Shown: piece by piece, positions 21,423 to 31,336 of the stretch | Layout: the number at the start of each line of letters is the position of its first letter | How positions within the stretch are numbered: the stretch's first letter is position 1 | Assembly (NCBI GenBank): GCA_902388495.1 | Contig: CABMPP010000007.1 | Location: 144,538 to 208,537 of the forward strand | Origin: an uncultured Bacteroides sp. | Lineage (GTDB): Bacteria > Bacteroidota > Bacteroidia > Bacteroidales > Bacteroidaceae | Length of the DNA stretch: 64,000 bases | Direction: 5' to 3' | The notes under the pieces: generated by a model | Seen by the model: the letters and a program-made list of their open reading frames with translations, nothing else | Told to the model about the DNA's origin: nothing | Database searches by the model: none | Translations under genes and position numbers: made by a program

Positions 21423-23945
21423 ATGAAAAAGCTACTTGGACTAACAGTCCTTTTTATTTTCTTTGTTCTGTGTCCGATAACGGCAAAGATAACCCTTCCT
21501 GCTATCTTCTCTGATAACATGGTTTTGCAACAGAATACACAAGTCAATGTATGGGGGAAAGCTGCACCCGGTGAAAAAATCACGGTAAAGGCTTCCTGGA
21601 CGGACAAGGTGGTGACTGTCAAGGCTGGTGCAAACGGCAAGTGGACTGTAAAGCTGAAAACTCCTGCGGCGGCAAAGAATCAGTCCGTTACGGTAAACGG
21701 TGAGAATTCCATCACTATTAATAATGTATTGATTGGCGAAGTCTGGCTCTGTACGGGGCAGAGTAATATGGAGTTCCCCGTTTGCAAGCATCCCGACATG
21801 AAGTGGATGACGGGCATGGAGACTGAGGAGGAGGAAATGAAGGACGCCGATTATCCGGAGTTCCGCCTGTTCCATGTAGAGCATCAGTTGGCGCCCGATG
21901 GCGAGATGGACGACTGCCAAGGGAAATGGTTGGTATGCAATCCGAAGAACCTTTATGACTTCTCGGCAGTGGGCTTTGTGTTCGGCCGCAAACTGCATAA
22001 GGAACTGAATGTGCCCGTGGGCATGATACAATCTACTTGGGGCGGCACGCATGCCGAGTCGTGGACCAAGATGGATGTGATGAAGAACAATCCGCTGTAT
22101 GCCGATGTGCTGGAAGAGTTTGCGCTGAAAAATGTGAAGCAGCAGAAGGGGTATTGCAAAGTACCTGCCACGCTGTGGAACGGCATGATTAAGCCGATTC
22201 TGGGATATACGGTAAAAGGAAATATATGGTATCAGGGCGAATCGAATGCTATCCGGGCGGAGAAGTACCAGCAGGTATTCACCAATATGATAAACAGTTG
22301 GCGCAAGGAGTGGAAGCAGCCTGATATGCCCTTCTATTTCATGCAGATTGCTCCGCACAAGGGGCAGCCGGCTGCTATCCGTGAGGCGCAACTCAAGACG
22401 TGGCAGAGCGGGCTGAAAAATGTAGGCATGGCCGTGATTACCGATGCAGGTGATTCTACGGATATTCATCCGCGGAACAAGCGCGTAGCAGGTGAGCGCC
22501 TGGCGCTGTGGGCACTTGCCGGACAGTATGGGAAAAAGGTTGTCTGCTCCGGTCCGCTTTTCAAGACGATGAAGGTGGAGGGAGACAAGGCTGTGCTGAG
22601 TTTTGACTATGCCGAAGACGGTTTGATGACTCCGAACAACGAACCGGTGAAGGGCTTCCTCATAGCCGGTGCCGACCGGCGTTTCTATCCGGCTACGGCT
22701 GTGATTCGCGGCAGCCGGTTGGAGGTATCTGCTCCGCAGGTGGAGGTGCCGGTGGCTGTCCGTTACGCATTCTGCAATTTCTTCCGTGTGAATTTATACA
22801 ATAAGGCGGGGCTGCCTGCCGTTCCTTTCCGCAGTGATGCCTGGGAGCCGGGTTCGTATGCCCGCTGGTTTGCCGATTCCGAGATGAGGCGCTTTCCGCA
22901 GGCTTATCAGTTGGACCATGGCAAACGCCTGTTCTTCGGTTATGCGCAAGGCGTGGGGTGCTGTGCCATGTTGCAGGTGTGGAAAGCAACAGGAGACCAT
23001 CGTTACTATGATTACGTGAAGCAGTGGGCGGACTCATTGATTAATGAGCAGGGTGAGATACACTTGTATGACATGGCTGCCTATAATCTGGACTTCATCA
23101 ACTCCGGCAAGGTGCTGTTCGACCTCTATCGCGAGACGGGCGACGAACGCTACAAAAAGGCGATGGATGTATTGATTCGCCAGTTGAAGAACCAGCCCCG
23201 TACGTTGGAAGGCGGTTTCTGGCACAAGCTGGTTTATCAGCATCAGATGTGGCTGGACGGGCTGTATATGGCTTCGCCGTTCCTGGCACAATATGGTGCC
23301 GAGTTCAATAAGCCGGAATGGATTGACGAGGCTGTGAAGCAGTTCCGTCTCTGCCACAAGCATACTTATGATGCAAAAACCGGTCTCTATCATCATGCCT
23401 GGGACGAAAGCAAGAGCCAGCGTTGGGCCGATCCGGAGACGGGGCATTCTCCTAACTTCTGGGGGCGCAGTATCGGTTGGTGGTTCATGGCGCTGGTAGA
23501 TGCATTGGACTTCATTCCGGAGGATCATCCGGGACGGGCCGATATGATAGGTTACATCAAAGGATTGGCGGAGGCACTGCCGAAGTACCAGCGTGGCGGT
23601 TTGTGGTATCAGGTGATTGACCAGCCGAAGCGTAAAGGTAACTTTCCGGAAGCATCTGTAACCACGCAGTGCATGTATGCTTATGCAAAAGCGGTGAATA
23701 AAGGGTATATTGATGCGAAGTATCGTACCGTAGCCGAGAAGGCGCTGCAAGGACTGAAAGACAAACTGCTGGTTGAGAACCAGGACGGTACTTTGACGCT
23801 GACCCGTTGCTGCCAGGTAGGCGGCTTGGGCGGGCATCCGTATCGCGATGGAAGTTTTGAGTATTATATAGGTGAAAAGATGCGGGATAACGATGCGAAG
23901 GCAACGGGGCCGTTCATTATGGGATGCCTGGAATTAGAGAAATAG
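21423..23945 (+). CDS. Fusion of SGNH carbohydrate esterase and GH105 unsaturated rhamnogalacturonyl hydrolase
   Basis: 840 aa with a signal peptide (about 1-21). Residues 22-470 match the sialate O-acetylesterase-like SGNH family: GQSNM with Ser114, the WYQGESN block (269-275) and the Asp347-x-His349 pair in STDIHPRNK. Residues about 480-838 are a GH105 (alpha/alpha)6 barrel with the catalytic Asp612 in QHQMWLDGLYMASP. GH105 removes the unsaturated galacturonyl residue left by rhamnogalacturonan lyases, and the esterase would strip acetyl groups that block it. First gene of the pectin locus behind an activator-type promoter and 4 bases before the next gene. Fusion of both activities makes a substrate-processing pair in the periplasm. 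Confidence 0.9.
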   Translation: MKKLLGLTVLFIFFVLCPITAKITLPAIFSDNMVLQQNTQVNVWGKAAPGEKITVKASWTDKVVTVKAGANGKWTVKLKTPAAAKNQSVTVNGENSITINNVLIGEVWLCTGQSNMEFPVCKHPDMKWMTGMETEEEEMKDADYPEFRLFHVEHQLAPDGEMDDCQGKWLVCNPKNLYDFSAVGFVFGRKLHKELNVPVGMIQSTWGGTHAESWTKMDVMKNNPLYADVLEEFALKNVKQQKGYCKVPATLWNGMIKPILGYTVKGNIWYQGESNAIRAEKYQQVFTNMINSWRKEWKQPDMPFYFMQIAPHKGQPAAIREAQLKTWQSGLKNVGMAVITDAGDSTDIHPRNKRVAGERLALWALAGQYGKKVVCSGPLFKTMKVEGDKAVLSFDYAEDGLMTPNNEPVKGFLIAGADRRFYPATAVIRGSRLEVSAPQVEVPVAVRYAFCNFFRVNLYNKAGLPAVPFRSDAWEPGSYARWFADSEMRRFPQAYQLDHGKRLFFGYAQGVGCCAMLQVWKATGDHRYYDYVKQWADSLINEQGEIHLYDMAAYNLDFINSGKVLFDLYRETGDERYKKAMDVLIRQLKNQPRTLEGGFWHKLVYQHQMWLDGLYMASPFLAQYGAEFNKPEWIDEAVKQFRLCHKHTYDAKTGLYHHAWDESKSQRWADPETGHSPNFWGRSIGWWFMALVDALDFIPEDHPGRADMIGYIKGLAEALPKYQRGGLWYQVIDQPKRKGNFPEASVTTQCMYAYAKAVNKGYIDAKYRTVAEKALQGLKDKLLVENQDGTLTLTRCCQVGGLGGHPYRDGSFEYYIGEKMRDNDAKATGPFIMGCLELEK

Positions 23946-23949
23946 TATT

Positions 23950-26802
23950 ATGAAGAAAGTATTAAGTCTTATTTTGGTATTCTTTGCTGTCGGTTCCTTG
24001 TCAGCGCAAACCACTGCCTGGCCCGAAGTCACGACCGAAGCTAAGCCTGCCGCCCGCTGGTGGTGGATGGGAAGTGCGGTAGATAAGGAAAACCTTACCC
24101 GTAATCTGGAAGCGTATGCCGCAGCAGGCATGGGAACCATGGAAATCACCCCTATCTATGGGGTGCAGGGAAATGATGCCAACGAAATCCCGTTCCTTTC
24201 TCCCCGGTGGATGCAGATGCTGCAACATACGGAAAGCGAAGCAGCCCGCCTGGGCATGCAGATAGATATGAATACCGGTACGGGCTGGCCCTTTGGAGGT
24301 CCTGAGGTAGCCATAGAAGATGCCGCCTGCAAGCTGTTTGTAACGGAATATCGGCTGCAAGCCGGAGAGCGTCTTGCTGAAAAGATAGAAGTTTCCGACG
24401 CCAGGCAGCAGCCTTATGCCAGATTAGAACGCTTGATGGCTTTCTCCGACGCTGGGAAGTGCATCAACCTTACCGATAAAGTCAAAGAGGGAATGCTCGA
24501 CTGGAAAGCTCCGAAGGGAGACTGGCGCCTGATAGCTGCCTTCTGTGGCAAGACCTTGCAGAAAGTGAAACGTGCCGCTCCCGGTGGCGAAGGTTATGTG
24601 ATGAACCACTTCTCAGCCCGTGCTGTGAAGAATTACCTCGACCGCTTTGACCGGGCCTTTGCCGGGACGGCTTCTGGGGATGGTGCCTCTGCCGCCTATC
24701 CTCATAATTTTTTCAACGACTCCTACGAGGTCTACGGCGCCGACTGGACAGAAGGACTTTTCGATGAATTCTCTGCCCGCCGCGGCTATAAGCTCGAAGA
24801 ACAACTGCCGGAATTCCTTGCCAAAGGCGAACGGACCGACGCTGCCCGCCGAATCATTTCCGACTACCGTGAAACCCTCGGCGAACTGCTGCAAGAAAAC
24901 TTCACCCGGCAGTGGACGGACTGGGCGCATCAGCACGGCTCCAAGACCCGCAACCAGGCGCATGGCTCCCCCGGAAACCTGATAGACCTTTACGCCACGG
25001 TAGATGTCCCGGAATGTGAAGGCTTCGGCCTGTCAGACTTCGGCATCCGCGGTTTGCGCCGTGACTCCCTGACGCGCCCCAACGACTCCGACCTCTCCAT
25101 GCTGAAATACGCCTCTTCGGCTGCACATATTGCCGGAAAGCCCTATACCTCTTCGGAGACATTCACCTGGCTGACGGAGCACTTCCGCACTTCCTTGTCG
25201 CAGTGCAAACCCGATATAGACCTGATGTTCGTTTCCGGCGTCAATCATACCTACTTCCATGGTACCACGTATTCGCCTGCCGAAGCTGCCTGGCCGGGAT
25301 GGAAGTTCTACGCTACGGTGGATATGAGCCCGACGAACAGTATCTGGCGGGATGCGCCGGCATTTTTCCAATACATCGCCCGCTGTCAGAGTTTCTTGCA
25401 GATGGGGCAACCGGATAACGATTTTCTGGTCTATCTGCCGGTTTATGACTTATGGCAGGAGCAGGACGGACGCTTGCTGATGTTCGATATCCATAAGATG
25501 GCGCAGCGTGCTCCCCGTTTTATCGAGGCTGTGCACCGCATCAACGATGCGGGCTACGATATGGACTATATCTCCGATAACTTTATCCGCAGCGCCGCGT
25601 GCCGCGACGGCAGGATTGTGACTTCCGGTGGAGCAGCTTACAAGGCGCTTGTCATTCCCGGTGTCCGGCTGATGCCTGCGGATGTGCTGAAGAAGCTTTT
25701 GAGTCTTGCACGTGAAGGGGCGACTATCGTCTTCTTGGACCGATATCCCGAAGACGTGCCGGGCTTTGCGAAGGTAGAGAAGCAGCGCAAAGCATTTGGC
25801 AAGACAATGGAGAAAATAAAGAAAGCCCAAGAGAAAGGCTGGAAGATACTCTTCGGTACGGACTATCGGCGGACGCTGGCTCAGACTGCCGCCGTGCCCG
25901 AAGCTGCGAAGACCACCTACAAACTGAGTTGCATTCGCCGTGCCCATGCTGACGGTTATCATTACTTTATCTCTGCCCAGACGGAATGGGATACGGAAGC
26001 GTGGATACCACTGGCTGTGCCGGCACGTTCGGTCTTGATTTATAATCCGATGGACGGCACGTCGGGGAAAGCCCGCATCCGCCAGCGGAACGGAAAGACG
26101 GAGGTGCTATTGCAGTTGGCATCCGGCCAGTCCGTTCTGCTCAAGACTTTTACGGAGGCGGATGTACAGGCCGGGGAGTGGAAATATTACACGCCTCTGT
26201 CCGAGGAATATGCCCGCCACTATGCGAAGGGACCGTACTGCTCTGTGCGACGTTCTCGCGCACCCTATGCGAAGCTCTCGCGTACCCTGTGCGATCTGTC
26301 TGCTCAAAACTGGTCTTTCCGTTTCCTGCAGAGTGCTCCTGCTGTGGGCAGTGTTCCCGATTCTGTCTCTTTGGGCTCTTGGACGGATTTGCCCTTTGAT
26401 GGTGCGGGGACGACGATGGGCACTGCCTGCTACACAACGTCTTTCTACGTTGATGACCCTGCTTCGGTCGATGACTGGCTGCTCTCCCTGGGCGATGTCC
26501 GCGAGAGTGCCCGTGTCCGCATCAATGGGCAGGAGGTGGCTACGCTTTGGGCTGTTCCGTACCGTTGCCTGATTGGGCAGTATCTGCATCCGGGGCAGAA
26601 TACGCTGGAAGTGGAAGTAACCAATCTCCCTGCCAACCGCATTGCGGATATGGACCGCAGGGGAGTGAACTGGCGTATCTTTAAGGATATCAATATGGCG
26701 TCGTTGGGCTATAAGAAGGGTACTTATGCCGGTTGGGCGCCTATGCCCAGCGGACTGTTGGGACCGGTGCTCGTTGTGCCGATGAAGGCAATACATGAAT
26801 AA
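23950..26802 (+). CDS. GH106-family alpha-L-rhamnosidase
   Basis: 950 aa with signal peptide (cleavage about residue 19, SLSA-QT). The N-terminal block ARWWWMGSAVDKENLTRNLEAYAAAGMGTMEI and MNTGTGWPFGG is characteristic of GH106. A C-terminal galactose-binding-like domain (about 800-930; DVRESARVRINGQEVATLW) is present. GH106 enzymes cleave alpha-L-rhamnose from rhamnogalacturonan-derived oligosaccharides by inversion. The catalytic Glu pair cannot be fixed by eye. Starts 4 bases after the esterase-GH105 gene, so the two are co-expressed. Codon use is notably GC-rich. Confidence 0.88.
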   Translation: MKKVLSLILVFFAVGSLSAQTTAWPEVTTEAKPAARWWWMGSAVDKENLTRNLEAYAAAGMGTMEITPIYGVQGNDANEIPFLSPRWMQMLQHTESEAARLGMQIDMNTGTGWPFGGPEVAIEDAACKLFVTEYRLQAGERLAEKIEVSDARQQPYARLERLMAFSDAGKCINLTDKVKEGMLDWKAPKGDWRLIAAFCGKTLQKVKRAAPGGEGYVMNHFSARAVKNYLDRFDRAFAGTASGDGASAAYPHNFFNDSYEVYGADWTEGLFDEFSARRGYKLEEQLPEFLAKGERTDAARRIISDYRETLGELLQENFTRQWTDWAHQHGSKTRNQAHGSPGNLIDLYATVDVPECEGFGLSDFGIRGLRRDSLTRPNDSDLSMLKYASSAAHIAGKPYTSSETFTWLTEHFRTSLSQCKPDIDLMFVSGVNHTYFHGTTYSPAEAAWPGWKFYATVDMSPTNSIWRDAPAFFQYIARCQSFLQMGQPDNDFLVYLPVYDLWQEQDGRLLMFDIHKMAQRAPRFIEAVHRINDAGYDMDYISDNFIRSAACRDGRIVTSGGAAYKALVIPGVRLMPADVLKKLLSLAREGATIVFLDRYPEDVPGFAKVEKQRKAFGKTMEKIKKAQEKGWKILFGTDYRRTLAQTAAVPEAAKTTYKLSCIRRAHADGYHYFISAQTEWDTEAWIPLAVPARSVLIYNPMDGTSGKARIRQRNGKTEVLLQLASGQSVLLKTFTEADVQAGEWKYYTPLSEEYARHYAKGPYCSVRRSRAPYAKLSRTLCDLSAQNWSFRFLQSAPAVGSVPDSVSLGSWTDLPFDGAGTTMGTACYTTSFYVDDPASVDDWLLSLGDVRESARVRINGQEVATLWAVPYRCLIGQYLHPGQNTLEVEVTNLPANRIADMDRRGVNWRIFKDINMASLGYKKGTYAGWAPMPSGLLGPVLVVPMKAIHE

Positions 26803-26879
26803 TTAATACGAATCAGGAGTTAAATGATAATTTAGCAACGGAGCCGCTAAAATTTAGCACAGCGAAGTATCAGCGTAGC

Positions 26880-27066
26880 AAGCCTGAAAGGCTTTCATCT
26901 ATCAGCCCAGGGCAACGCCCTGGGGTTAAGAAAGCCCCCCTCGCCTTACGCCCTGAAAGGGCATAAGATATAACACACGGGCTTTTGCCCTTTCAGGGCG
27001 CAGAGATAGAGCAGATTATTACCCAGGGCGTTGCCCTGGGCTGATAGATGAAAGCCCTTCAGGCTT
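26880..27066. repeat. Nested inverted-repeat (REP/BIME- or MITE-like) element
   Basis: 45-bp arms (26880-26924 and 27022-27066, one mismatch) enclose a second perfect 14-bp inverted pair (CGCCCTGAAAGGGC 26949-26962; its complement 26987-27000). Each outer arm itself contains a CCAGGGC/GCCCTGG stem, so the whole could fold into an extended cruciform or RNA. Partial copies continue to 27099, and another hairpin CCAGCG-CTA-CGCTGG lies at 27132-27146. This fills the 407-bp gap between the GH106 and lyase genes. The GC-rich mirrored design resembles REP/BIME elements mobilised by RAYT transposases. Confidence 0.75.
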
Positions 27067-27209
27067 TGCCGGACTGATAAATGAAAGGCTTTCAGGCTTG
27101 CTGCGCAAGTAATCCGAATGGAAACCTTGCTCCAGCGCTACGCTGGTAAATTTCCATTTATCTAAATTGTTATTAACGATCGATTCCCATAACCAATAAA
27201 TAAAGTATC

Positions 27210-29042
27210 ATGAAGAAACATTTCTACGCATGGGCAGCGCTTTGCTGTGTAGTCTGCGCCTTGCATGCTCAAGACCCGCGTGAGCGGCATTACTTTTACG
27301 AAATACTCGATCCGAAACATGAACCGAAACCACTGGTCGAAGGCTTTGCGCAGGAACGGATCGTGGAGAACCTGAACCGCGCGCTGACTGCGGCCCCAGT
27401 ACAAGACGGCAAATCGGTTTATCTTAGCTGGCGCCTGCTGGCATCGGATGCACCGGCTACATCTTTCCATGTGTACCGCGAGGCGGACGGTAAAGTGCGC
27501 CGCCTCACCCGGAAAGCCATTTCACAGACTTGCGATTTTGTAGATACCACCCCTTGCGAGCGTGCCTCCTATTGGGTGGAAGCCGTGGCGAAAGGGCAGA
27601 AACCCGTAGCTTCGGATAAAAAGGAAGTGGTGCTTGCCGATCTGAAACCCTATTCCTCCATCCGCCTGAAGGACGATGCCAAAGCCGGAAAAATAGCCCT
27701 TGCCGATTTGAATGGCGACGGTACTTACGATTATATCATCCGCACTCCCGAAACCAACGTAGACCCCGGAATGCCGGGCGACACCACCGGGAAAAACTAT
27801 AAAATTTCTGCCTACCTGAGCGACGGTACTTACCTGTGGACTTACGACATGGGACCGGGCATCGAACCGGGCATCTGGTACTCTCCGTTCATCGTCTACG
27901 ACTTCAACGGTGACGGCAAGGCAGAAGTGGCGATAAAAACTGCCGGCAACGACTATGTGAAGAATGAAAAAGGTCGTGTCTGTGGTGGTAGCGAATACCT
28001 TTCCGTACTTGATGGCATGACCGGAAAAGAAATAGATCGCGTAGACTGGCCCGAACGCAACGACCGTTACGGAAATCTGATACGTCAGAACCGTAATCAG
28101 ATGGGAGTGGCCTATCTGGATGGTAAAACACCGTTTATACTGGCTGCACGTGGCACTTATAAACTGATGGTAGTAGACGCCTGGATGTTGAAAGACGGAA
28201 AACTGCAACGTGCCTGGCGCTGGGATGGTGACGAGGAAAACCCGATTGTGCGCAGCATGGGCGCCCATAGCATGGTTACTGCAGATGTGGACGGCGACGG
28301 ACGGGATGAAATCTTGCTGGGTTCGTGCATGCTCGATGATAACGGTACGTTGCTGTGGTCGTCCGGATTGGGACATAGTGACAAGGCATATCTCTGCAAG
28401 TTGCATCCGGATATGGCAGGAATGCAGGTATTCATGGTCAGCGAGCCTAAAAAAGAGGACGGGCGCGGTGTTTCCGTTGTAGATGCTGCCACGGGAAAAC
28501 TGATTTGGGGCATCGGACAGACCACTTATCACGTGGGCGACGGTATGGTAACGGACTTTGATCCTACCCATCCCGGCCTGGAATGCTTTGCCAGCGAAGA
28601 CCGCAAAGGAGGCAGTACCGATAAGTATCTGCTGACTGCCGACGGGAAGAAGCTGAACACGACCAGCGAAGAAGTGCCCGGTTGCCGCAACTGGATCTGG
28701 TGGGATGCCGACTTGCTGCGCGAGACTTTTAAAGGAGATGATAACCGTTGGGGCGCAAACTCCTCTTCCGGCGGACGCAAGCAGAGTATCTGGAAGTGGA
28801 AAGGCGAAGTGCTGACCGAAGGCATCGAAGGAGATATCCTGATGATGGTGGATATGGAAGGAGATTGGCGGGAGGAACTGATTACTGCCCTGCCCGGAGA
28901 GTTACGCATCTATCGCACCAATATTCCTGCAAGCGACCGCCGCGTCACGCTGATGCAGGATGCCTTGTATCGCAGCTATGTGGCGCATCGCAGCATGGGA
29001 TATCCGCAAGCGCCCGTACCATCTTATTATTTAGGAGAATAA
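27210..29042 (+). CDS. Rhamnogalacturonan lyase, PL11 family
   Basis: 610 aa with signal peptide (about 1-20, ALHA-QD). Family PL11 features: a propeller of repeats with calcium-binding loops ADLNGDGTYD, YDFNGDGKAE and ADVDGDGRDE, and conserved blocks YSPFIVYDFNG, GGSEYLSVLDG and WDGDEENP. PL11 cuts the rhamnogalacturonan I backbone by beta-elimination between rhamnose and galacturonate, giving unsaturated galacturonyl ends, the substrates for the GH105 enzymes here. No Bacteroides -7 box is seen in front, so it probably reads through from the GH106 gene across the repeat element. Confidence 0.92.
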   Translation: MKKHFYAWAALCCVVCALHAQDPRERHYFYEILDPKHEPKPLVEGFAQERIVENLNRALTAAPVQDGKSVYLSWRLLASDAPATSFHVYREADGKVRRLTRKAISQTCDFVDTTPCERASYWVEAVAKGQKPVASDKKEVVLADLKPYSSIRLKDDAKAGKIALADLNGDGTYDYIIRTPETNVDPGMPGDTTGKNYKISAYLSDGTYLWTYDMGPGIEPGIWYSPFIVYDFNGDGKAEVAIKTAGNDYVKNEKGRVCGGSEYLSVLDGMTGKEIDRVDWPERNDRYGNLIRQNRNQMGVAYLDGKTPFILAARGTYKLMVVDAWMLKDGKLQRAWRWDGDEENPIVRSMGAHSMVTADVDGDGRDEILLGSCMLDDNGTLLWSSGLGHSDKAYLCKLHPDMAGMQVFMVSEPKKEDGRGVSVVDAATGKLIWGIGQTTYHVGDGMVTDFDPTHPGLECFASEDRKGGSTDKYLLTADGKKLNTTSEEVPGCRNWIWWDADLLRETFKGDDNRWGANSSSGGRKQSIWKWKGEVLTEGIEGDILMMVDMEGDWREELITALPGELRIYRTNIPASDRRVTLMQDALYRSYVAHRSMGYPQAPVPSYYLGE

Positions 29043-29060
29043 TCAAAACTATAATTAAAA

Positions 29061-30587
29061 ATGACGAAACAATTGTATCTGATTGCAGCCATTTGTGTGT
29101 GGGCGCTTAGCGCTTGCCAACCTCAAGAGACAACGTATAAGTACGAAGAACTGTACCGCAACCTGCCTTTTGACATGCCGCGGGTAGAGGCTCCGCGGTT
29201 TCCGGACCGTACTGTGAATCTGAAAGACTTCGGTGCCGTAGGCAATGGTGAAGAACTTTGTACCGAGGCCTTTGCCAAAGCTATCCATTCCCTCTCCGAG
29301 CAAGGTGGCGGACATTTGATAGTACCTGCCGGAGTTTGGTTTACCGGCCCTATCGTATTGAAGAGTAATATAGACCTGCACTTGGAGAAGGGTTCCATTA
29401 TCCTTTTCTCTCCGGATGTAGACCTTTATCCACTGGTAGAAACCGTGTTTGAAGGCTTGGACACCCGCCGTTGCCAGTCACCCATCTCCGGCCGCAACTT
29501 GGAGAATGTAGCCATCACCGGTGAAGGAGCCATCGATGGAAACGGTCATTACTGGCGTCCGCTGAAACGCGAGAAGGTGACGGAAGGTGTATGGAAACAG
29601 ACGATTGCCCGTGGCGGTGTGTATAAACGTCCTACCTATTGGTTTCCTTATCCCGAAACGCTGAAGGGCGATACCATCAGCAATATGAATGTGCCCCAGA
29701 CGCTGCAAACAGAAGAGGAATGGCAGAGCGTCCGCCATTTCCTTCGCCCGGTTATGGTGAGCCTGATAGAATGCAAGAACGTCTGGTTGCAGGGAGTTAT
29801 TTTCCAGAACTCCCCGGCATGGAACCTGCATCCGCTGATGTGCGAGAATGTTCTGGTTGAAGAAGTGCAGGTGCGTAATCCGAGCTATGCGCAGAATGGT
29901 GACGGGCTGGACCTGGAATCTTGTAAGAATGCCCTTATCGTAAATTCTACTTTCGACGTGGGCGATGACGGTATCTGCCTGAAGAGCGGTAAGGATGAAG
30001 ACGGACGTCGCCGTGCACGCGTCTGCGAGAATGTGGTGGTAGACGGCTGTACGGTCTTCAAAGGTCATGGCGGTTTTGTGGTGGGTAGCGAGATGAGTGG
30101 CGGAGTGCGCAATGTATCCGTCAGCAACTGCCAGTTCCTGGGTACGGATGTAGGCTTGCGCTTCAAGAGTAAGCGTGGACGCGGCGGCATTGTAGAGAAT
30201 ATATGGGTAACCAATGTCTCCATGATGGATATTCCTACCGAACCGATTACTTTCAATCTCTACTATGGCGGAAAATCTGCTGTAGAAGTCTTGGAAAGCG
30301 GAGAAACCGTTCCTGCGAAGGTAGAGCCGCTGCCGGTGGACGAAACAACTCCCTGTTTCCGTAATATCCACGTGAAGAACCTGATTTGTGCCGGTGCTCG
30401 CCGCGCCTTGTTCTTCAATGGTATTCCCGAAATGCCTATCGACGGTATTGTGTTGGAGGATATAGATATCACCTCCCGGCTGGGAGCTGAATTTATATAC
30501 AGTAAGAATATCAGCATGAAGAATGTGAATATCCGCAATACGGAGGGGGAAAAGGTGATTACCCGCTTCTGTGAAGGAGTGGAATAA
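29061..30587 (+). CDS. GH28 polygalacturonase/rhamnogalacturonase-like lipoprotein
   Basis: 508 aa. Lipoprotein signal with lipobox LSAC (Cys19), so anchored in the outer membrane or facing the periplasm. Right-handed beta-helix with GH28 active-site motifs: NGDGLD (in place of NTDG), GDDGIC, GHGGFVVGSEM (GHG) and RFKSKRGRGG (RIK). GH28 enzymes hydrolyse alpha-1,4 or galacturonate-rhamnose links in pectins with inversion. Starts 18 bases after the PL11 gene in one operon. Polygalacturonase and rhamnogalacturonan hydrolase activity cannot be separated by eye. Confidence 0.92.
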   Translation: MTKQLYLIAAICVWALSACQPQETTYKYEELYRNLPFDMPRVEAPRFPDRTVNLKDFGAVGNGEELCTEAFAKAIHSLSEQGGGHLIVPAGVWFTGPIVLKSNIDLHLEKGSIILFSPDVDLYPLVETVFEGLDTRRCQSPISGRNLENVAITGEGAIDGNGHYWRPLKREKVTEGVWKQTIARGGVYKRPTYWFPYPETLKGDTISNMNVPQTLQTEEEWQSVRHFLRPVMVSLIECKNVWLQGVIFQNSPAWNLHPLMCENVLVEEVQVRNPSYAQNGDGLDLESCKNALIVNSTFDVGDDGICLKSGKDEDGRRRARVCENVVVDGCTVFKGHGGFVVGSEMSGGVRNVSVSNCQFLGTDVGLRFKSKRGRGGIVENIWVTNVSMMDIPTEPITFNLYYGGKSAVEVLESGETVPAKVEPLPVDETTPCFRNIHVKNLICAGARRALFFNGIPEMPIDGIVLEDIDITSRLGAEFIYSKNISMKNVNIRNTEGEKVITRFCEGVE

Positions 30588-30600
30588 ATCTTCTCTATTT

Positions 30601-30633
30601 TGACTACCCTATATCTTTTAAATTTTGTCTTAT
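30601..30633 (+). promoter_or_regulatory. Candidate ECF-sigma promoter upstream of the sigma gene
   Basis: TGACTACCCT (30601-30610), 13-bp gap, TTTGTCTTAT (30624-30633). The identical two blocks with the identical gap recur before the fecR gene (31337-31346 and 31360-31369). Block order and spacing resemble an ECF -35/-10 pair, so the sigma factor probably transcribes its own locus. The sigma start codon lies about 88 bases downstream. Confidence 0.6.
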
Positions 30634-30720
30634 AACTAATATACTTGAAATCTATGCGCATATTATGAAAAAGAATATTTAATTCTTCTACTTTTGGGGA
30701 ATTTATCTTTTGTAGCTCAA

Positions 30721-31320
30721 ATGACTATGGAGAAACACATTATTGAAAAACTGAAGCAGGGCGACGAAAAGGCATTCAAATACATATATGATTGCCATTA
30801 CGTTTTGCTCTGCCGTTTTGCGTATCAATTGTTGGATGACTCTTCTTTGTCCGAAGAAGTTGTAGACGATGCTATCTTTTATTTGTGGGAGCATCGTGCC
30901 GATATCGAGATAACTTATTCCATCCGTGCCTATCTGATGCGTGCAGTGCGCAACCGCTGCCTGAATGAACTGAATTCGCTGGCTCGTCGAAAAGAACTTC
31001 GCTTTTCTTCTTTCATGCTTCCGGAGAATATGGAGTTTCTGGATACTGTCTTTATCGATGATAATCATCCGTTGGGCACATTGCTGGAACAGGAGCTGGA
31101 AGGGAAACTATCTCAATGCATAGAGGAACTTCCGAAGGAATGTCGTGCTGTTTTCAAGAAAAGCCGCTTTGAACAAAAAAAGTATGAAGAAATTGCCGCT
31201 GACCTGAATATCTCTGTAAATACGGTTAAGTATCATATTAAGAATGCTTTGGCATCCATTCAACTGCACATGGGGGATTATTTGAAGCTGCTGGTTCTCT
31301 ATATATTTATGGAGAATTGA
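30721..31320 (+). CDS. ECF-type RNA polymerase sigma factor
   Basis: 199 aa from the ATG at 30721. An in-frame TTG further upstream is less likely, and the ATG at 30727 is an alternative. Sigma region 2 (about 15-85, FKYIYDCHYVLLCRFAYQLL, IFYLWEHRADIEI, IRAYLMRAVRNRCLNEL) and region 4 (about 125-185, LPKECRAVFKKSRFEQKKYEEIAADLNISVNTVKYHI) are complete. Followed by fecR and an STN-bearing susC, this is a trans-envelope signalling set: substrate at the outer-membrane transporter releases the sigma factor. Both sigma and fecR genes have the same candidate ECF promoter. Confidence 0.94.
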   Translation: MTMEKHIIEKLKQGDEKAFKYIYDCHYVLLCRFAYQLLDDSSLSEEVVDDAIFYLWEHRADIEITYSIRAYLMRAVRNRCLNELNSLARRKELRFSSFMLPENMEFLDTVFIDDNHPLGTLLEQELEGKLSQCIEELPKECRAVFKKSRFEQKKYEEIAADLNISVNTVKYHIKNALASIQLHMGDYLKLLVLYIFMEN

Positions 31321-31336
31321 AAAAAACTTCAATCGT

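Noticed and set aside
30694..30720. TTG start for the ECF sigma factor
   Set aside because: The added residues are not part of sigma region 2, and an ATG at 30721 follows at the expected place.
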